A program made the translations under genes and the position numbers. Source: Marinimicrobium sp038419845 (GTDB lineage Bacteria > Pseudomonadota > Gammaproteobacteria > Pseudomonadales > Cellvibrionaceae). Taken from it: DNA of 64,000 nt. This document shows positions 26,731 through 35,244 of this stretch, piece by piece (the stretch's first letter is position 1; each line of letters begins with the position of its first letter). The stretch lies in the NCBI RefSeq assembly GCF_038419845.1, contig NZ_JBCAQT010000014.1:62001-126000 (forward strand), given 5' to 3'. The notes under the pieces are model-generated. The model worked only from the letters and a program-made list of their open reading frames with translations, searched no databases and was not told where the DNA came from.

Positions 26731-27448
26731 ATGGTAAACAAAGCACTGGAAAATGCCATTGATTTCGATCCCAATGAAACGCCCACGAGGAAATATCGGG
26801 CCGGGAAGATCCGGGATCGAAACCTCACCAATATCGTCAAGGCGGCAGAGAAAGAATTTGTCCAACACGGCTACCGTGGAGCCAGCATCCAGGCGATTGC
26901 CGACCGGGCGGCCATCCCCAAAGCCAATGTGCACTATTACTTCAAAAGCAAATCCAATCTATACATAGCGGTACTGGATAACCTGATTCACTTGTGGAAC
27001 AACTTTTTCAACGAAATCACCGAAAAAGACGACCCGGCAACGGTGTTGGATGAACTCATCCGAAAAAATGTCGAGTTCTCCTACACTCACCCGCGCGCCT
27101 CCAAACTGTTTGCCATGGAGATCATTCAGGGCGCTCCCCACCTGAAGGATTATATTCGCCCCGAGATGCGCCAGTGGGTTCGCCGCAAGGCGTTGGCCAT
27201 CGACACCTGGGTCGAGGCAGGGCCGTATGGCCAAAGTGGATTCCATGCATCTGATTTTTCTGATCTGGTCGTCCACTCAACACTATGGCAATTTCGATAC
27301 GCAAATCCTGGGCATCATGAATCGGGCGCAATATGATACGGATATGATCGAGGACATTTCTAACTTTCTCAGTCAAGTGATTTTGCGCGGCTGTGGACTG
27401 GACCCGCCAAAGCACTCGGCGATGCAAATGAAGGAGCCTAGCCAATGA
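26731..27448 (+). pseudogene. RutR-like TetR regulator, interrupted by a one-base frameshift
   Basis: The first 164 or so residues form a TetR regulator: the helix-turn-helix is AASIQAIADRAAIPKANVHYYF-like around residues 50-75, followed by a RutR-type ligand domain (HPRASKLFAMEIIQGAPHL, MRQWVRRKALAIDTWV). At 27220-27225 the frame is lost: the reading GAG-GCA-GGG-CCG-TAT runs into a spurious tail, whereas removing one C restores AGRMAKVDSMHLIFLIWSS and the rest of the RutR C-terminus (HYGNFDTQIL, LSQVILRGCGLD) to the stop at 27448. The repaired gene overlaps the deaminase by 4 bases. It is either a real recent mutation or an assembly error. RutR-like proteins in this position sense purine or pyrimidine. 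Confidence 0.85.
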
Positions 27449-28806
27449 CAACCACCTGGATCAGCAACCCGCTGGCCTGCTGGACCGGCACCGGCCAGAC
27501 GGCCGACAACGGCTTGGTGGTTCGCAACGGTCAGATAGTGGAACTGGTGGCCCGCGGGATGGTCCCCGTGACCGAATATGACGACCGGTTTGATGCGTCA
27601 GACGTGGTTATTCTTCCGGGACTGATCAACTGCCACCATCACTTTTTCCAGACGCTTACCCGAGCTCTGCCGGCGGCCCTGAACAAACCGCTCTTTCCCT
27701 GGCTGCAGGCACTCTACCCGGTCTGGTCCAACCTCAATGACGACGCTATTTACGCCTCGACACAATTGGCACTGAGCGAGCTTTTACTCTCCGGTTGCAC
27801 GACCGCTGCCGACCACCATTACGTGTTCAGTACCATCATGCCGCATGCCATTGATGTTCAGGTGGAGGCAGCGCGCGGCATCGGTAACCGGGTGACGCTG
27901 ACCCGGGGCTCAATGAGCCTTGGGCAATCGGCCGGCGGGCTGCCGCCCGAATCTGTGGTGGAAACCGACAACCACATCCTCAGCGAAAGTGAACGCCTGG
28001 TACGCGACTACCACAACCGGGCCGAGGACTCTCTGTGCCAGATTGCACTGGCGCCCTGCTCGCCCTTTTCGGTCACCCCCGAATTGATGCAGGCCTCCGC
28101 CACCATCGCCGAGCGAGAGGATCTGTTGCTGCACACTCACCTGGGAGAGACCGCAGAAGAGAATGACTTCTGCCTCAGAACCTATGGTGAACGGCCCGTG
28201 GACTATCTTGAGAAAGTCGACTGGCTCAACGAGCGCGTCTGGCTGGCCCACGGGATTCATTTTAACGATGGTGAAATCGCGCGCCTGGGGCATGCCCGCA
28301 CCGGCGTCTGTCACTGCCCGTCCTCGAACATGGTGCTCGCATCCGGCACCTGCCGAACCCGGGACCTGCAAAGCGCCGGTGTTCGGGTCGGGTTGGGCGT
28401 GGACGGGTCGGCCTCGAACGATGGCTCCAACCTGATTCAGGAAGCGCGCCAGGCAATGCTCACCCAGAAGCTCCAGTACGGCGCCGAGCAATTCAGCCAC
28501 CTGGATGCGCTGCGTATGGCCACCCTTGGGGGCGCCGAGATATTGAGGCGGCCCGAGTTGGGCTCCCTCGCAGTAGGACATCAGGCGGATCTCGCCCTCT
28601 TCTCCCTGGACGAGCCCCGGTTTTCCGGTTACGGCGATCCGCTGGCCGCGCTACTGCTGTGTGGCGCTCACAGGGCGAGTTATGTCATGGTTGCGGGCGA
28701 GTGGAAAGTTAAAAAGGGCGAGTTGGTGGACAATGATATCGGCCAGATCATGGCGCGCCATTCCGAGGCTGCCCAACGTTTGCGCATTGAATACACCAAG
28801 CTCTGA
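27445..28806 (+). CDS. 8-oxoguanine deaminase / amidohydrolase of the TRZ/ATZ group
   Basis: A 453-residue metal-dependent amidohydrolase. The metal site is visible as PGLINCHHHFFQTLTRA (HxH), HTHLGE, AHGIHFN and GLGVDGSASND (the last Asp as general base). The N-terminal SNPLACWTGTGQTADNGLVVRNGQIVE-like strand and the HHHFFQTLTRALP context match 8-oxoguanine deaminase, which turns 8-oxoguanine to urate during purine salvage or degradation. The start overlaps the frameshifted RutR-like regulator (ATGA), giving a regulator-enzyme unit. Related guanine or triazine hydrolases cannot be fully excluded. Confidence 0.85.
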   Translation: MTTTWISNPLACWTGTGQTADNGLVVRNGQIVELVARGMVPVTEYDDRFDASDVVILPGLINCHHHFFQTLTRALPAALNKPLFPWLQALYPVWSNLNDDAIYASTQLALSELLLSGCTTAADHHYVFSTIMPHAIDVQVEAARGIGNRVTLTRGSMSLGQSAGGLPPESVVETDNHILSESERLVRDYHNRAEDSLCQIALAPCSPFSVTPELMQASATIAEREDLLLHTHLGETAEENDFCLRTYGERPVDYLEKVDWLNERVWLAHGIHFNDGEIARLGHARTGVCHCPSSNMVLASGTCRTRDLQSAGVRVGLGVDGSASNDGSNLIQEARQAMLTQKLQYGAEQFSHLDALRMATLGGAEILRRPELGSLAVGHQADLALFSLDEPRFSGYGDPLAALLLCGAHRASYVMVAGEWKVKKGELVDNDIGQIMARHSEAAQRLRIEYTKL

Positions 28807-28888
28807 TCTCACCAAAAAGTCCGCTGACTAGCCCAACGTCCGCTGTCAGAGTCCGTAAAATCAATCACAGAGCGTTGTACAAACAAAC

Positions 28889-28923
28889 GGGGGCGCCACG
28901 ACCCGCTCTGTCGTTGCGCCCCC
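28889..28923 (-). terminator. Long hairpin between convergent genes
   Basis: GGGGGCGC/GCGCCCCC outer arms with inner ACGAC/GTCGT form a 35-base hairpin. On the minus strand it is followed by GTTTGTTTG, so it best serves as the terminator of the ATP-grasp gene, and may also stop the deaminase transcript. Confidence 0.65.
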
Positions 28924-28971
28924 GAATTCTGCTAACGTCAGCCTTTTTGTAGAGGTTCAGACTGAAGAGAT

Positions 28972-30276
28972 TCAGACGTAGAAGTCCAGGTCCTCCTGGG
29001 CCTTGAGCAGATCCCGCATCTTGATGGGATCATCCCCAAAGAAGAATACCAGCCCCCAGTGAGTGCCAAATGCCGCCCGGTCCGGCACTGTCTCCTCGGT
29101 GGGCGCGACCAGCTCGTGGGACTCGAAGTATGGATGCTCGGTGGTCTCCTTGGGCATCTCCAGCTTGCTGACCACACGGCGGCGCGGATACACGCCAAAG
29201 CAACCGGCGTAGCCCTTGGCACCCTCGACTTCGCGCGGGAAGAAGGCTTCCACCTCTTCTTTGGTGCTCTTGGGATCGAATACCAACATGGATGCCTGAT
29301 AGGCGCTGAAGCCGTAGGCGCGCTCGATCAGCTCGAATGCCTTGAAGCCCGGCGGGCGATAGGCAATCTCGCCAAAGTACATTTCACCATCGGCGGTGAC
29401 AAAGTACTCGGGATGGATCAGCCCGAACTTGATGTCGAAGGTCTTGATCAGCTTTTCGATCTGCTTGGTGATCGCATTGCGCCAGCTCTCCAGCTCTTTG
29501 GTGGCGGGCACAAAGACCGAGTAACCCAGCGTCACATACTCGGAGATATTGAGGAACTTGATTTCACCGTCGTGGATCCAGGCTTCGACCGCGAACTCCC
29601 AGCCATCGAGGTGACTCTCCATCAGCAGCGGGTATTCCTCGGCGGGAATGCTGTCGATCTCCTCGATCTTGCGGATCATCCGGTGGCCGAGGCAGCCGGC
29701 CTTATCGAAGGCCTTGACGTGGATCGGGTCATCGGGGTCACCGTCGAGCTTGAGCAGCGTCTGATTGACGCGCTTCATGAAGCGGACAATATCGTCCTTT
29801 TCATGCGCCTCTTCGAAAATGCCCACGCGAATACCGCCCAGCTGGGCGCGGCGCTTCATCAATGCCTTGTCACGGAACAGAATGGACTGCCCGTACATAC
29901 GCGGATTGTCCATGAGCACCGAGTTGATCGCGCCCGACCACTCGACGGTTTCTTCGAACAGGGGGATGGCCACATCGACGCCCTCTTTTTTGAGGACTTC
30001 GGCGATTTCCATGGAGCGGTCGTTCAGGCGCACAAAATCCCATGGAATAAACGGGATATTGTTGGCTTCGCAGAAATCGGCGGCCCAGTCGGGCGCCACC
30101 ACGACATAACGACGATCAAATTTCTGGGCGGCTTTGATGGCATTGACGCTCCAGCCCAGCAAGGCGATATAACCCTTGTTCGGGTCCTTGGGGGTTTCGG
30201 TGCCACGCACCGAGTCCAGGGTCGGATCGGTCCAGCTGGACACGTCTTTGGTTGGCATTTCTAACTTGTTCGACAT
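28972..30276 (-). CDS. ATP-grasp domain protein of unknown substrate
   Basis: A 434-residue protein with an ATP-grasp layout: a pre-ATP-grasp Rossmann-like part (IALLGWSVNAIKAAQKF), a central region with LLKLDGDPDDPIHVKAF, and the metal/ATP site around GLIHPEYFVTADGEMYFGEIAYRPPG containing the conserved acidic residues before RPPG. The family ligates a carboxylate to an amine or similar nucleophile using ATP. The start at 30276 follows an AAGGAG site eight bases upstream. It lies 84 bases downstream of the 662-residue gene on the same strand and is likely co-transcribed. I do not recognise a specific enzyme. Confidence 0.8.
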   Translation of the reverse strand: MSNKLEMPTKDVSSWTDPTLDSVRGTETPKDPNKGYIALLGWSVNAIKAAQKFDRRYVVVAPDWAADFCEANNIPFIPWDFVRLNDRSMEIAEVLKKEGVDVAIPLFEETVEWSGAINSVLMDNPRMYGQSILFRDKALMKRRAQLGGIRVGIFEEAHEKDDIVRFMKRVNQTLLKLDGDPDDPIHVKAFDKAGCLGHRMIRKIEEIDSIPAEEYPLLMESHLDGWEFAVEAWIHDGEIKFLNISEYVTLGYSVFVPATKELESWRNAITKQIEKLIKTFDIKFGLIHPEYFVTADGEMYFGEIAYRPPGFKAFELIERAYGFSAYQASMLVFDPKSTKEEVEAFFPREVEGAKGYAGCFGVYPRRRVVSKLEMPKETTEHPYFESHELVAPTEETVPDRAAFGTHWGLVFFFGDDPIKMRDLLKAQEDLDFYV

Positions 30277-30360
30277 ACATTGTTCTCCTTCTGCATTGCG
30301 CAAGAAAACTGACACTGGATGAGCTGTGCCAGAGGTGGACATGCGGGCACTTCGGGCTGA

Positions 30361-32349
30361 CTAACGCCCCGAGGCCCAACTGCTTTGGGCCAGGTGAATA
30401 GCCCGATTGACGTCATCGGTTGGAATGTCGGCCGGCTCGCCCTTCTCGAGCGGATCGTAGTGAAACACATACAAGCGCGAGGCGAATTCGGCCACCGGCA
30501 GCGAGGCTTCGCCGTAGAGCTCGCCGTTGCCCTGGGTCGAGGTGACAATACCCTGTCCCCAGTTCTGCCCGCTGTCGTTGTTGGGATTGAAAAAATAGAC
30601 GCGCATGACCTCGTCCGGATCCAACGCCAGCCGCTGAATGGTGATGGCGTGCCAGCCGAGAAAGCGCGTGGCGCTGTCGGTCACCGCAATGCCCGCCGGC
30701 TGCGGGCTGATGACCGGAATGTTGCCGTTGTAAAAAGGATGGTAGGCGGCATAAAAATCGCGGATGAATCCTTCGAAATCTTTCAGCCCACCGGTAAACA
30801 CGTCTACGGCTATACGAAATCCGTGGCCCACGTGATCACCGTGGAACTCGGCATTGACCCATTTGTGCGGATCTTCGCCGCGCCCCACGCTGCGGCGGCC
30901 CATTTCAAAGTAAATGCGATCCAGGTGCGGTACGGTCAGCAGCGAGACCGCATCCACATCCACCGGGGGCTCGCTCGCCAGCCCGGCACCCAGATCCCGG
31001 GAGGAAATACTTTCGCCTTCAAAGCGCATGACCACTTCATCGTCGCGCGCTGCCCAGGCCAGGATCCGAAGCAGCTCCGCCGGCATATTGTACGCCCACA
31101 TGGACAGGGCGCGGGTCGACTGACAGGTCGGGTAATTGCCCTGACCCACGCCCAGCGGCCGTCCTAGCACATTGAGCACGTCGGCCAGCAGAAAGCATTC
31201 GGGGGAACGGCTGCGCCCGAAAACGGCCACAATCTTCTCGGCCGCCGCGTCGCACAGCGACAGTCGTATCTGTCGCCACAGAGACGGTGCCACGGGGGGC
31301 GCGTAGAGAATACCCCGCTCGAGCATCATGGCCAGCCCGTAGGCGCACTGGCTGGTCTCGGGGAACAGGGCTTCATCAATCAGAGTGTGAATCAGCGCCG
31401 GATAACAGTGGAATGCATCCGCACCCGTCTGGCTCAGCCCCAATGCGGTTGGAATCAGCTCGTTCCACCGAGTTCGCAGGTAACGTATGAAGACCGGCAT
31501 GTAAGGGGAGACGAGACCCGTACTATGCATGGCCTGGGCAAAGCCGATGGCTTCCTGCAACAGGGCGGCTTCGTCCATGTCCGCCAATCTTTGTGCATAG
31601 ACCTCAAAACCGGGATCTTCGCGGCAGCCCTCGGTGGGGCTGAACACGGCGTGAATCAGCTGCAGCGCATCGTCCCCGACTTCGCCGCCGAGGGCATCGG
31701 GCTTTTCCAGACAGACGGCGATCTGGGTCACCATCTGTTTGACGCCATCCACCTGGACCGGACGCTGCGCCAGGATGCGCCAGACTTCCGCGACCAGATG
31801 TTCCAGTAGATTCTCGTAACCCAGATGCCGAAGCAGGTAGTGGTAGAGCGTCTGAACAAGATAGCCGAGACCCTCCGGCCGCAACCGATCGCTCTCCTGC
31901 AGATCGCTGACCACCAGATCGAGGTTCATCGCCAGTACCTGGGCGAGAAAATGATGGGCGTGTTCCGCCGAGATGGAAGAGTGGGTGTAGTCGCCCCTGG
32001 CCACCGCCAGCAGGCGAATCTGGCTCAGACATTCCACCAGGGTAGCGGTCGGCTCGCCGTGGCGCACGGTACGCACGGCCAGTGAAGGCACCAGCGTCTG
32101 GGGATAATCCCAGTCGCTGCCGCGAAAAAAACCGGCAGCCTCGATCGCCGGTACACGCGCGTAAAGCGCATCCAGCCCCTCGGCATTGAACATCAGAGCC
32201 CGTGCCGCGTCGATCACCTCGAATACGGGCGAGACGCCTTCAGTGGCATTGATTTCGGCAAGACGGTTGATGGCAGCATCGAGCTGCCCCACGAGCTCCC
32301 CTGACACGCCGTCATACTGAGGGGCGGGTTCGCGTAAGTCTCTGTTCAT
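30361..32349 (-). CDS. Large unrecognised protein with possible Cys-His-Asn catalytic site
   Basis: A 662-residue soluble protein with no signal peptide or membrane segment. The N-terminal 350 residues are mainly helical and leucine-rich. The C-terminal half contains GNYPTCQSTRALSMWAYN (Cys409), a glycine-rich ATRFLGWHAITIQRL (His567) and RVYFFNPNNDSGQNWG (Asn588). This Cys...His-A-I-T...N-P order is reminiscent of papain- or transglutaminase-like enzymes, but the resemblance is motif-level only. The start at 32349 has a GCGGAAAG site upstream. Pairing with an ATP-grasp protein suggests a two-enzyme system that joins and cuts or transfers an amide bond. No name can be given. Confidence 0.75.
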   Translation of the reverse strand: MNRDLREPAPQYDGVSGELVGQLDAAINRLAEINATEGVSPVFEVIDAARALMFNAEGLDALYARVPAIEAAGFFRGSDWDYPQTLVPSLAVRTVRHGEPTATLVECLSQIRLLAVARGDYTHSSISAEHAHHFLAQVLAMNLDLVVSDLQESDRLRPEGLGYLVQTLYHYLLRHLGYENLLEHLVAEVWRILAQRPVQVDGVKQMVTQIAVCLEKPDALGGEVGDDALQLIHAVFSPTEGCREDPGFEVYAQRLADMDEAALLQEAIGFAQAMHSTGLVSPYMPVFIRYLRTRWNELIPTALGLSQTGADAFHCYPALIHTLIDEALFPETSQCAYGLAMMLERGILYAPPVAPSLWRQIRLSLCDAAAEKIVAVFGRSRSPECFLLADVLNVLGRPLGVGQGNYPTCQSTRALSMWAYNMPAELLRILAWAARDDEVVMRFEGESISSRDLGAGLASEPPVDVDAVSLLTVPHLDRIYFEMGRRSVGRGEDPHKWVNAEFHGDHVGHGFRIAVDVFTGGLKDFEGFIRDFYAAYHPFYNGNIPVISPQPAGIAVTDSATRFLGWHAITIQRLALDPDEVMRVYFFNPNNDSGQNWGQGIVTSTQGNGELYGEASLPVAEFASRLYVFHYDPLEKGEPADIPTDDVNRAIHLAQSSWASGR

Positions 32350-32495
32350 ACTTATTACTTTCCGCCTAATCGCGGAACATGTCAACCTGGGCTCGTCATA
32401 CAGTGGAGCATGACGCCGTTCGATATCAGTTCCTGTGCCCGCCATATGGACCTCACAGAAATAAAGAAGAACGTAAAATGTCGACCATAAAAAAA

Positions 32496-32519
32496 GGCGG
32501 CTCCCCTGAGGGAGCCGCC
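32496..32519 (-). terminator. Terminator after the first cold-shock gene
   Basis: A 10-bp perfect stem GGCGGCTCCC/GGGAGCCGCC with a CTGA loop, flanked by A-runs on the left and T-runs on the right, so it can work in both directions. It lies 55 bases past the csp stop. Confidence 0.9.
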
Positions 32520-32573
32520 TTTTTCAGAACATCGGCGCCGAAGCACCGACATCAAAACTATTTCAGCAAATGC

Positions 32574-32780
32574 TTAGATAGCTTGAATGTTCTCGGCCTG
32601 AAGACCTTTCTGGCCTTGAGTCACATTGAAGCTAACCGCTTGGCCTTCGGCCAGGGTTTTGAAACCTGAACCCTGAATGGCGCTGAAGTGAGCAAAGACG
32701 TCTGCACCAGACTCTTGCTCAATAAAACCAAAACCTTTCGCTTCGTTGAACCACTTAACTGTACCAGTAACTGCTGACAT
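32574..32780 (-). CDS. CspA-family cold-shock protein, copy 1
   Basis: A 68-residue single cold-shock domain with RNP1 KGFGFIEQ and RNP2 DVFAHFSAI, binding single-stranded RNA/DNA as a chaperone. It differs from the copy at 33074-33280 at only a few positions (for example SAVT versus STVT and SFNVTQ versus SFTVTQ). A promoter with consensus boxes lies at 32949-32976, giving a leader of about 160 bases, typical of cold-inducible csp mRNAs. It has its own terminator. Confidence 0.96.
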   Translation of the reverse strand: MSAVTGTVKWFNEAKGFGFIEQESGADVFAHFSAIQGSGFKTLAEGQAVSFNVTQGQKGLQAENIQAI

Positions 32781-32948
32781 AATCGTACCTACAAATAAAA
32801 TATTAATAATGGCCCTGATGGACCGATGCTGCTGGGAAAGATTCTATTACTTAAAAAGACAGGACGATTACGTGCTACTGAGTTACAAACTACTGGCAGG
32901 GATCGAACAGGTTTTTACAATATAAATCAGAACTTCCTAACCCGACCC

Positions 32949-32976
32949 ATAGTATAGATAATACTGAGTCTGTCAA
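32949..32976 (-). promoter_or_regulatory. Sigma-70 promoter of csp copy 1
   Basis: On the minus strand TTGACA, 16 bases, TACTAT, followed by GGGTCGGG. The same arrangement stands before csp copy 2. It predicts a leader of about 160 bases sharing blocks with the other copy, such as the CAGGACGAT segment near 32860. Confidence 0.75.
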
Positions 32977-33014
32977 TGCTTTTCTTTCATACCCAACCGA
33001 TAAGCACAAAAAAA

Positions 33015-33032
33015 GGCGACCCGAAGGTCGCC
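33015..33032 (-). terminator. Terminator after the second cold-shock gene
   Basis: A 7-bp stem GGCGACC/GGTCGCC with CGAA tetraloop, with A-run and T-run flanks on the two sides. It lies 42 bases past the csp copy 2 stop. Confidence 0.9.
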
Positions 33033-33073
33033 TTTTTCGAACGCCTGCGCCGAAGCGCGGGTTCAGAAGCTAT

Positions 33074-33280
33074 TTAGATAGCTTCGATGTTCTCAGCCTG
33101 AGGACCTTTCTGGCCCTGGGTCACGGTGAAGCTGACCTTTTGGCCTTCGGCCAGGGTTTTGAAGCCTGAACCCTGGATGGCGCTGAAGTGAGCAAAAACG
33201 TCCGGGCCGGACTCCTGCTCAATAAAACCAAAACCTTTTGCTTCGTTGAACCACTTAACTGTACCAGTAACTGTAGACAT
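33074..33280 (-). CDS. CspA-family cold-shock protein, copy 2
   Basis: A 68-residue cold-shock domain protein with the same RNP1 and RNP2 motifs as its neighbour. Each copy has its own promoter, leader and terminator, so this is a whole-unit tandem duplication of about 500 bases, with leaders now diverged except for conserved blocks. Confidence 0.96.
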   Translation of the reverse strand: MSTVTGTVKWFNEAKGFGFIEQESGPDVFAHFSAIQGSGFKTLAEGQKVSFTVTQGQKGPQAENIEAI

Positions 33281-33434
33281 TGTCGTACCTATTCATCAAA
33301 TATGTTTGTTGCCCTAAAACGGGCGGTTGTGCTGGAAATGGTGCTATTACTTATGACGGACAGGACGATATCTAGCTAAGGTAGGAATCGAAATGGTTGT
33401 GCATAAATATAAAACAGACTTTCTAGCCCGACCA

Positions 33435-33462
33435 ATACTAATGGTTTTAAAGCCGCAGTCAA
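33435..33462 (-). promoter_or_regulatory. Sigma-70 promoter of csp copy 2
   Basis: On the minus strand TTGACT, 16 bases, TAGTAT, then TGGTCGGG. The leader to the ATG is about 150 bases. The remaining 120 bases up to the MOSC gene hold no gene that I can see. Confidence 0.75.
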
Positions 33463-33584
33463 TACCTTTTTAATGGAATATCAAAAAAAAGGCTCGCCCC
33501 CCTTTTGATCTAACAAAAAGACCTGTAAAAAACATCTTTAATAACTATTAGGCCTATCAGTGGCCCGCCGATTGCGACCGGTTA

Positions 33585-34253
33585 CTACGGCTCGAAAAGC
33601 CCGCCTTGAGCCTCCTGCTGCATCTGATCGTACCAGCCCTGGATCTTGCGCTTGTGTACCCGGCCAATGGGAGAGCCCAGCGCCTTTTTGAGCACCTCGG
33701 GCGAGCGGTCTTTCTTGTGCCACTCCACGAAAACCTCTCTGACCGAGGCGAAGTCTCCGGTCGTGGGTTCAAGGTGAATCTCATCCCCGCTCTGCAGACA
33801 GCCCTCCTGCAGCACCCGGGCGTACGCTCCCGGTCGCGCCGCCCTTGCAAACGCTTTGGGAAACGTCGGATCGTCCATACGACGAGCGAGCTTGAAACAG
33901 GGCGTGCGCGGCGCGGTGATCTCCAGTTCGATATCGTTGATCCTCAACCGGTCCCCGATCACCAGTGAGCGATCGGCCAGCCCGGTGACGGTCAGGTTTT
34001 CGCCAAAGGTTCCGGGCGCCAGGGTTTTACCCAACTGCTCGGACCACCAGTCGTAATCCTCGCTGTGGTAAAGATACACCGCCTGATCAAACCCGCCATG
34101 GACCTTCTCATCGACAACCGTATCACCGGCCACCCCCAAGCGGGTAACCTGAACCTTGCCATCGACCGGCTTCTTGTAGATCCCGGTCTTTGACTGCCGA
34201 CCATCAAAGTCGATGGTCACGGGCTGCGCTACGTTTACCGATACGATTTGCAT
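33585..34253 (-). CDS. MOSC-domain protein (YiiM-like)
   Basis: A 222-residue MOSC-domain protein. Diagnostic parts are GRQSKTGIYKKPVDG, VHGGFDQAVYLYHSEDY, GTFGENLTVTGL, IGDRLRINDIELEITAPRTPC (with the conserved Cys) and a C-terminal 3-alpha region of the YiiM type. YiiM proteins bind molybdenum cofactor and reduce N-hydroxylated compounds. That activity may matter here because two N-oxygenase-type genes lie elsewhere in the window, though they are not linked. It lies downstream of tRNA-Phe, separated by a terminator. Confidence 0.88.
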   Translation of the reverse strand: MQIVSVNVAQPVTIDFDGRQSKTGIYKKPVDGKVQVTRLGVAGDTVVDEKVHGGFDQAVYLYHSEDYDWWSEQLGKTLAPGTFGENLTVTGLADRSLVIGDRLRINDIELEITAPRTPCFKLARRMDDPTFPKAFARAARPGAYARVLQEGCLQSGDEIHLEPTTGDFASVREVFVEWHKKDRSPEVLKKALGSPIGRVHKRKIQGWYDQMQQEAQGGLFEP

Positions 34254-34311
34254 AGTCGGTCACTCCGAAAAAGAAGAAACCAAACATACCGCGAGGACAG
34301 ACAGAAAGCAA

Positions 34312-34340
34312 AAAGGCCCAACATAAAATGCTGGGCCTTT
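34312..34340. terminator. Bidirectional terminator upstream of the MOSC gene
   Basis: AAAGGCCCA and TGGGCCTTT form a 9-bp perfect stem across an 11-base loop, with A- and T-runs in the arms. It separates the tRNA-Phe side from the MOSC gene. Confidence 0.7.
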
Positions 34341-34353
34341 AAGAGGGAATAGG

Positions 34354-34371
34354 ATGGTGCCCGGAGGCGGA
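34354..34371. repeat. Duplicate of the tRNA-Phe 3' end
   Basis: Eighteen bases (ATGGTGCCCGGAGGCGGA) are identical to 34537-34554, the 3' end of tRNA-Phe including CCA. The copies are direct repeats 183 bases apart. This could be the remnant of a second tRNA copy or an attachment-site repeat left by an integrative element. Confidence 0.6.
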
Positions 34372-34491
34372 CAAATCCGCCGGGAGCGGATTTTGGCAGC
34401 GAAGCTGCCCGAAGGGCGAGGGCCAGGACGGCCCGAGTCAATCAACCGCCGACAAGGTAAAAAGCGTTCGATTCCGCCTCCACCGAGCCAT

Positions 34492-34524
34492 AAAAAAACC
34501 CCGAGGCCCGTAAAGGCATCGAGG
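34492..34524 (-). terminator. Terminator of tRNA-Phe
   Basis: On the minus strand CCTCGA and TCGGGG arms enclose an inner GCC/GGC pair, followed by seven T. It lies just after the tRNA 3' end. Confidence 0.65.
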
Positions 34525-34537
34525 CTTTTCAAATTCA

Positions 34538-34613
34538 TGGTGCCCGGAGGCGGAATCGAACCACCGACACGAGGATTTTCAATCCACTGCTCTACCGACT
34601 GAGCTATCCGGGC
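34538..34613 (-). tRNA. tRNA-Phe (GAA)
   Basis: A 76-base gene with encoded CCA. On the minus strand it opens GCCCGGATAGCTCAGTCGG, has anticodon loop TTGAAAA (anticodon GAA) and the T-arm GGTTCGATTCC, and closes TCCGGGCACCA. The acceptor stem pairs fully. Confidence 0.97.
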
Positions 34614-34724
34614 AATTCTTGATCAGGCGGGCCGAGGGGCTTGCCGACAAGAGGCGCGTATTAAACCGTTTCGGGCCCAATGAGTCAAGGGGGCTCCGCA
34701 AATTCGAAGGAATTTAGCGGCGTC

Positions 34725-35165
34725 CTACTCGGCCCCCTTCTCCAGACGGCGGCGGGCGGAGTCAATCAGCTCAAGGCAACGGGTGCTGAGGGCGGTATAG
34801 GGTTCGCCTACATCCATCGCCTGACCTTCCTCCACGACCCGCTCCAGCGCGGCCTCGCCCTCCAGCCGCTGGGCGATGACGTCCTCCGTCTGGTCCCGGG
34901 AGAACAGGGAATGCAGGCGGTGGAGCAGCTGTTCGCCGGCCTCTCTATCGGAGTCCGGTGCGGCCGGCAGATCGTCCGTCTCGCGGATGGCCTGCTCAAT
35001 TTCACCCTGCAGCGGCTCGCGCTCCCCGGCGATGGCTGCAAACAGCTCACTGGCCCGGCGGTCCTCGACAAAGGTCGAGGCATCCCGGTAATTGTCGATG
35101 CTCTCCTGCACCGCGACGTGCAGATCGTGCAGCGCGGTTTGCAGGTCCGTACGCAGTAAGTTCAT
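34725..35165 (-). CDS. Four-helix protein, DUF2383/ferritin-like in appearance
   Basis: A 146-residue, strongly helical acidic protein. The stretch LQTALHDLHVAVQESIDNYRDAS followed by RASELFAAIAGEREPLQGEIEQAI resembles DUF2383/PA2169-type ferritin-like bundles, but the usual metal ligands cannot be assigned with confidence. It sits between yggX and tRNA-Phe. A functional role in stress or iron handling is only suggested by that neighbourhood. Confidence 0.65.
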   Translation of the reverse strand: MNLLRTDLQTALHDLHVAVQESIDNYRDASTFVEDRRASELFAAIAGEREPLQGEIEQAIRETDDLPAAPDSDREAGEQLLHRLHSLFSRDQTEDVIAQRLEGEAALERVVEEGQAMDVGEPYTALSTRCLELIDSARRRLEKGAE

Positions 35166-35244
35166 GTTTCAAAGCCCTCCGGGTTGCTGGGGTCCGGCAC
35201 CGGCGGGGGTGCCTCCTTACTGAGACTTCTTTTCCGGGACGGTT

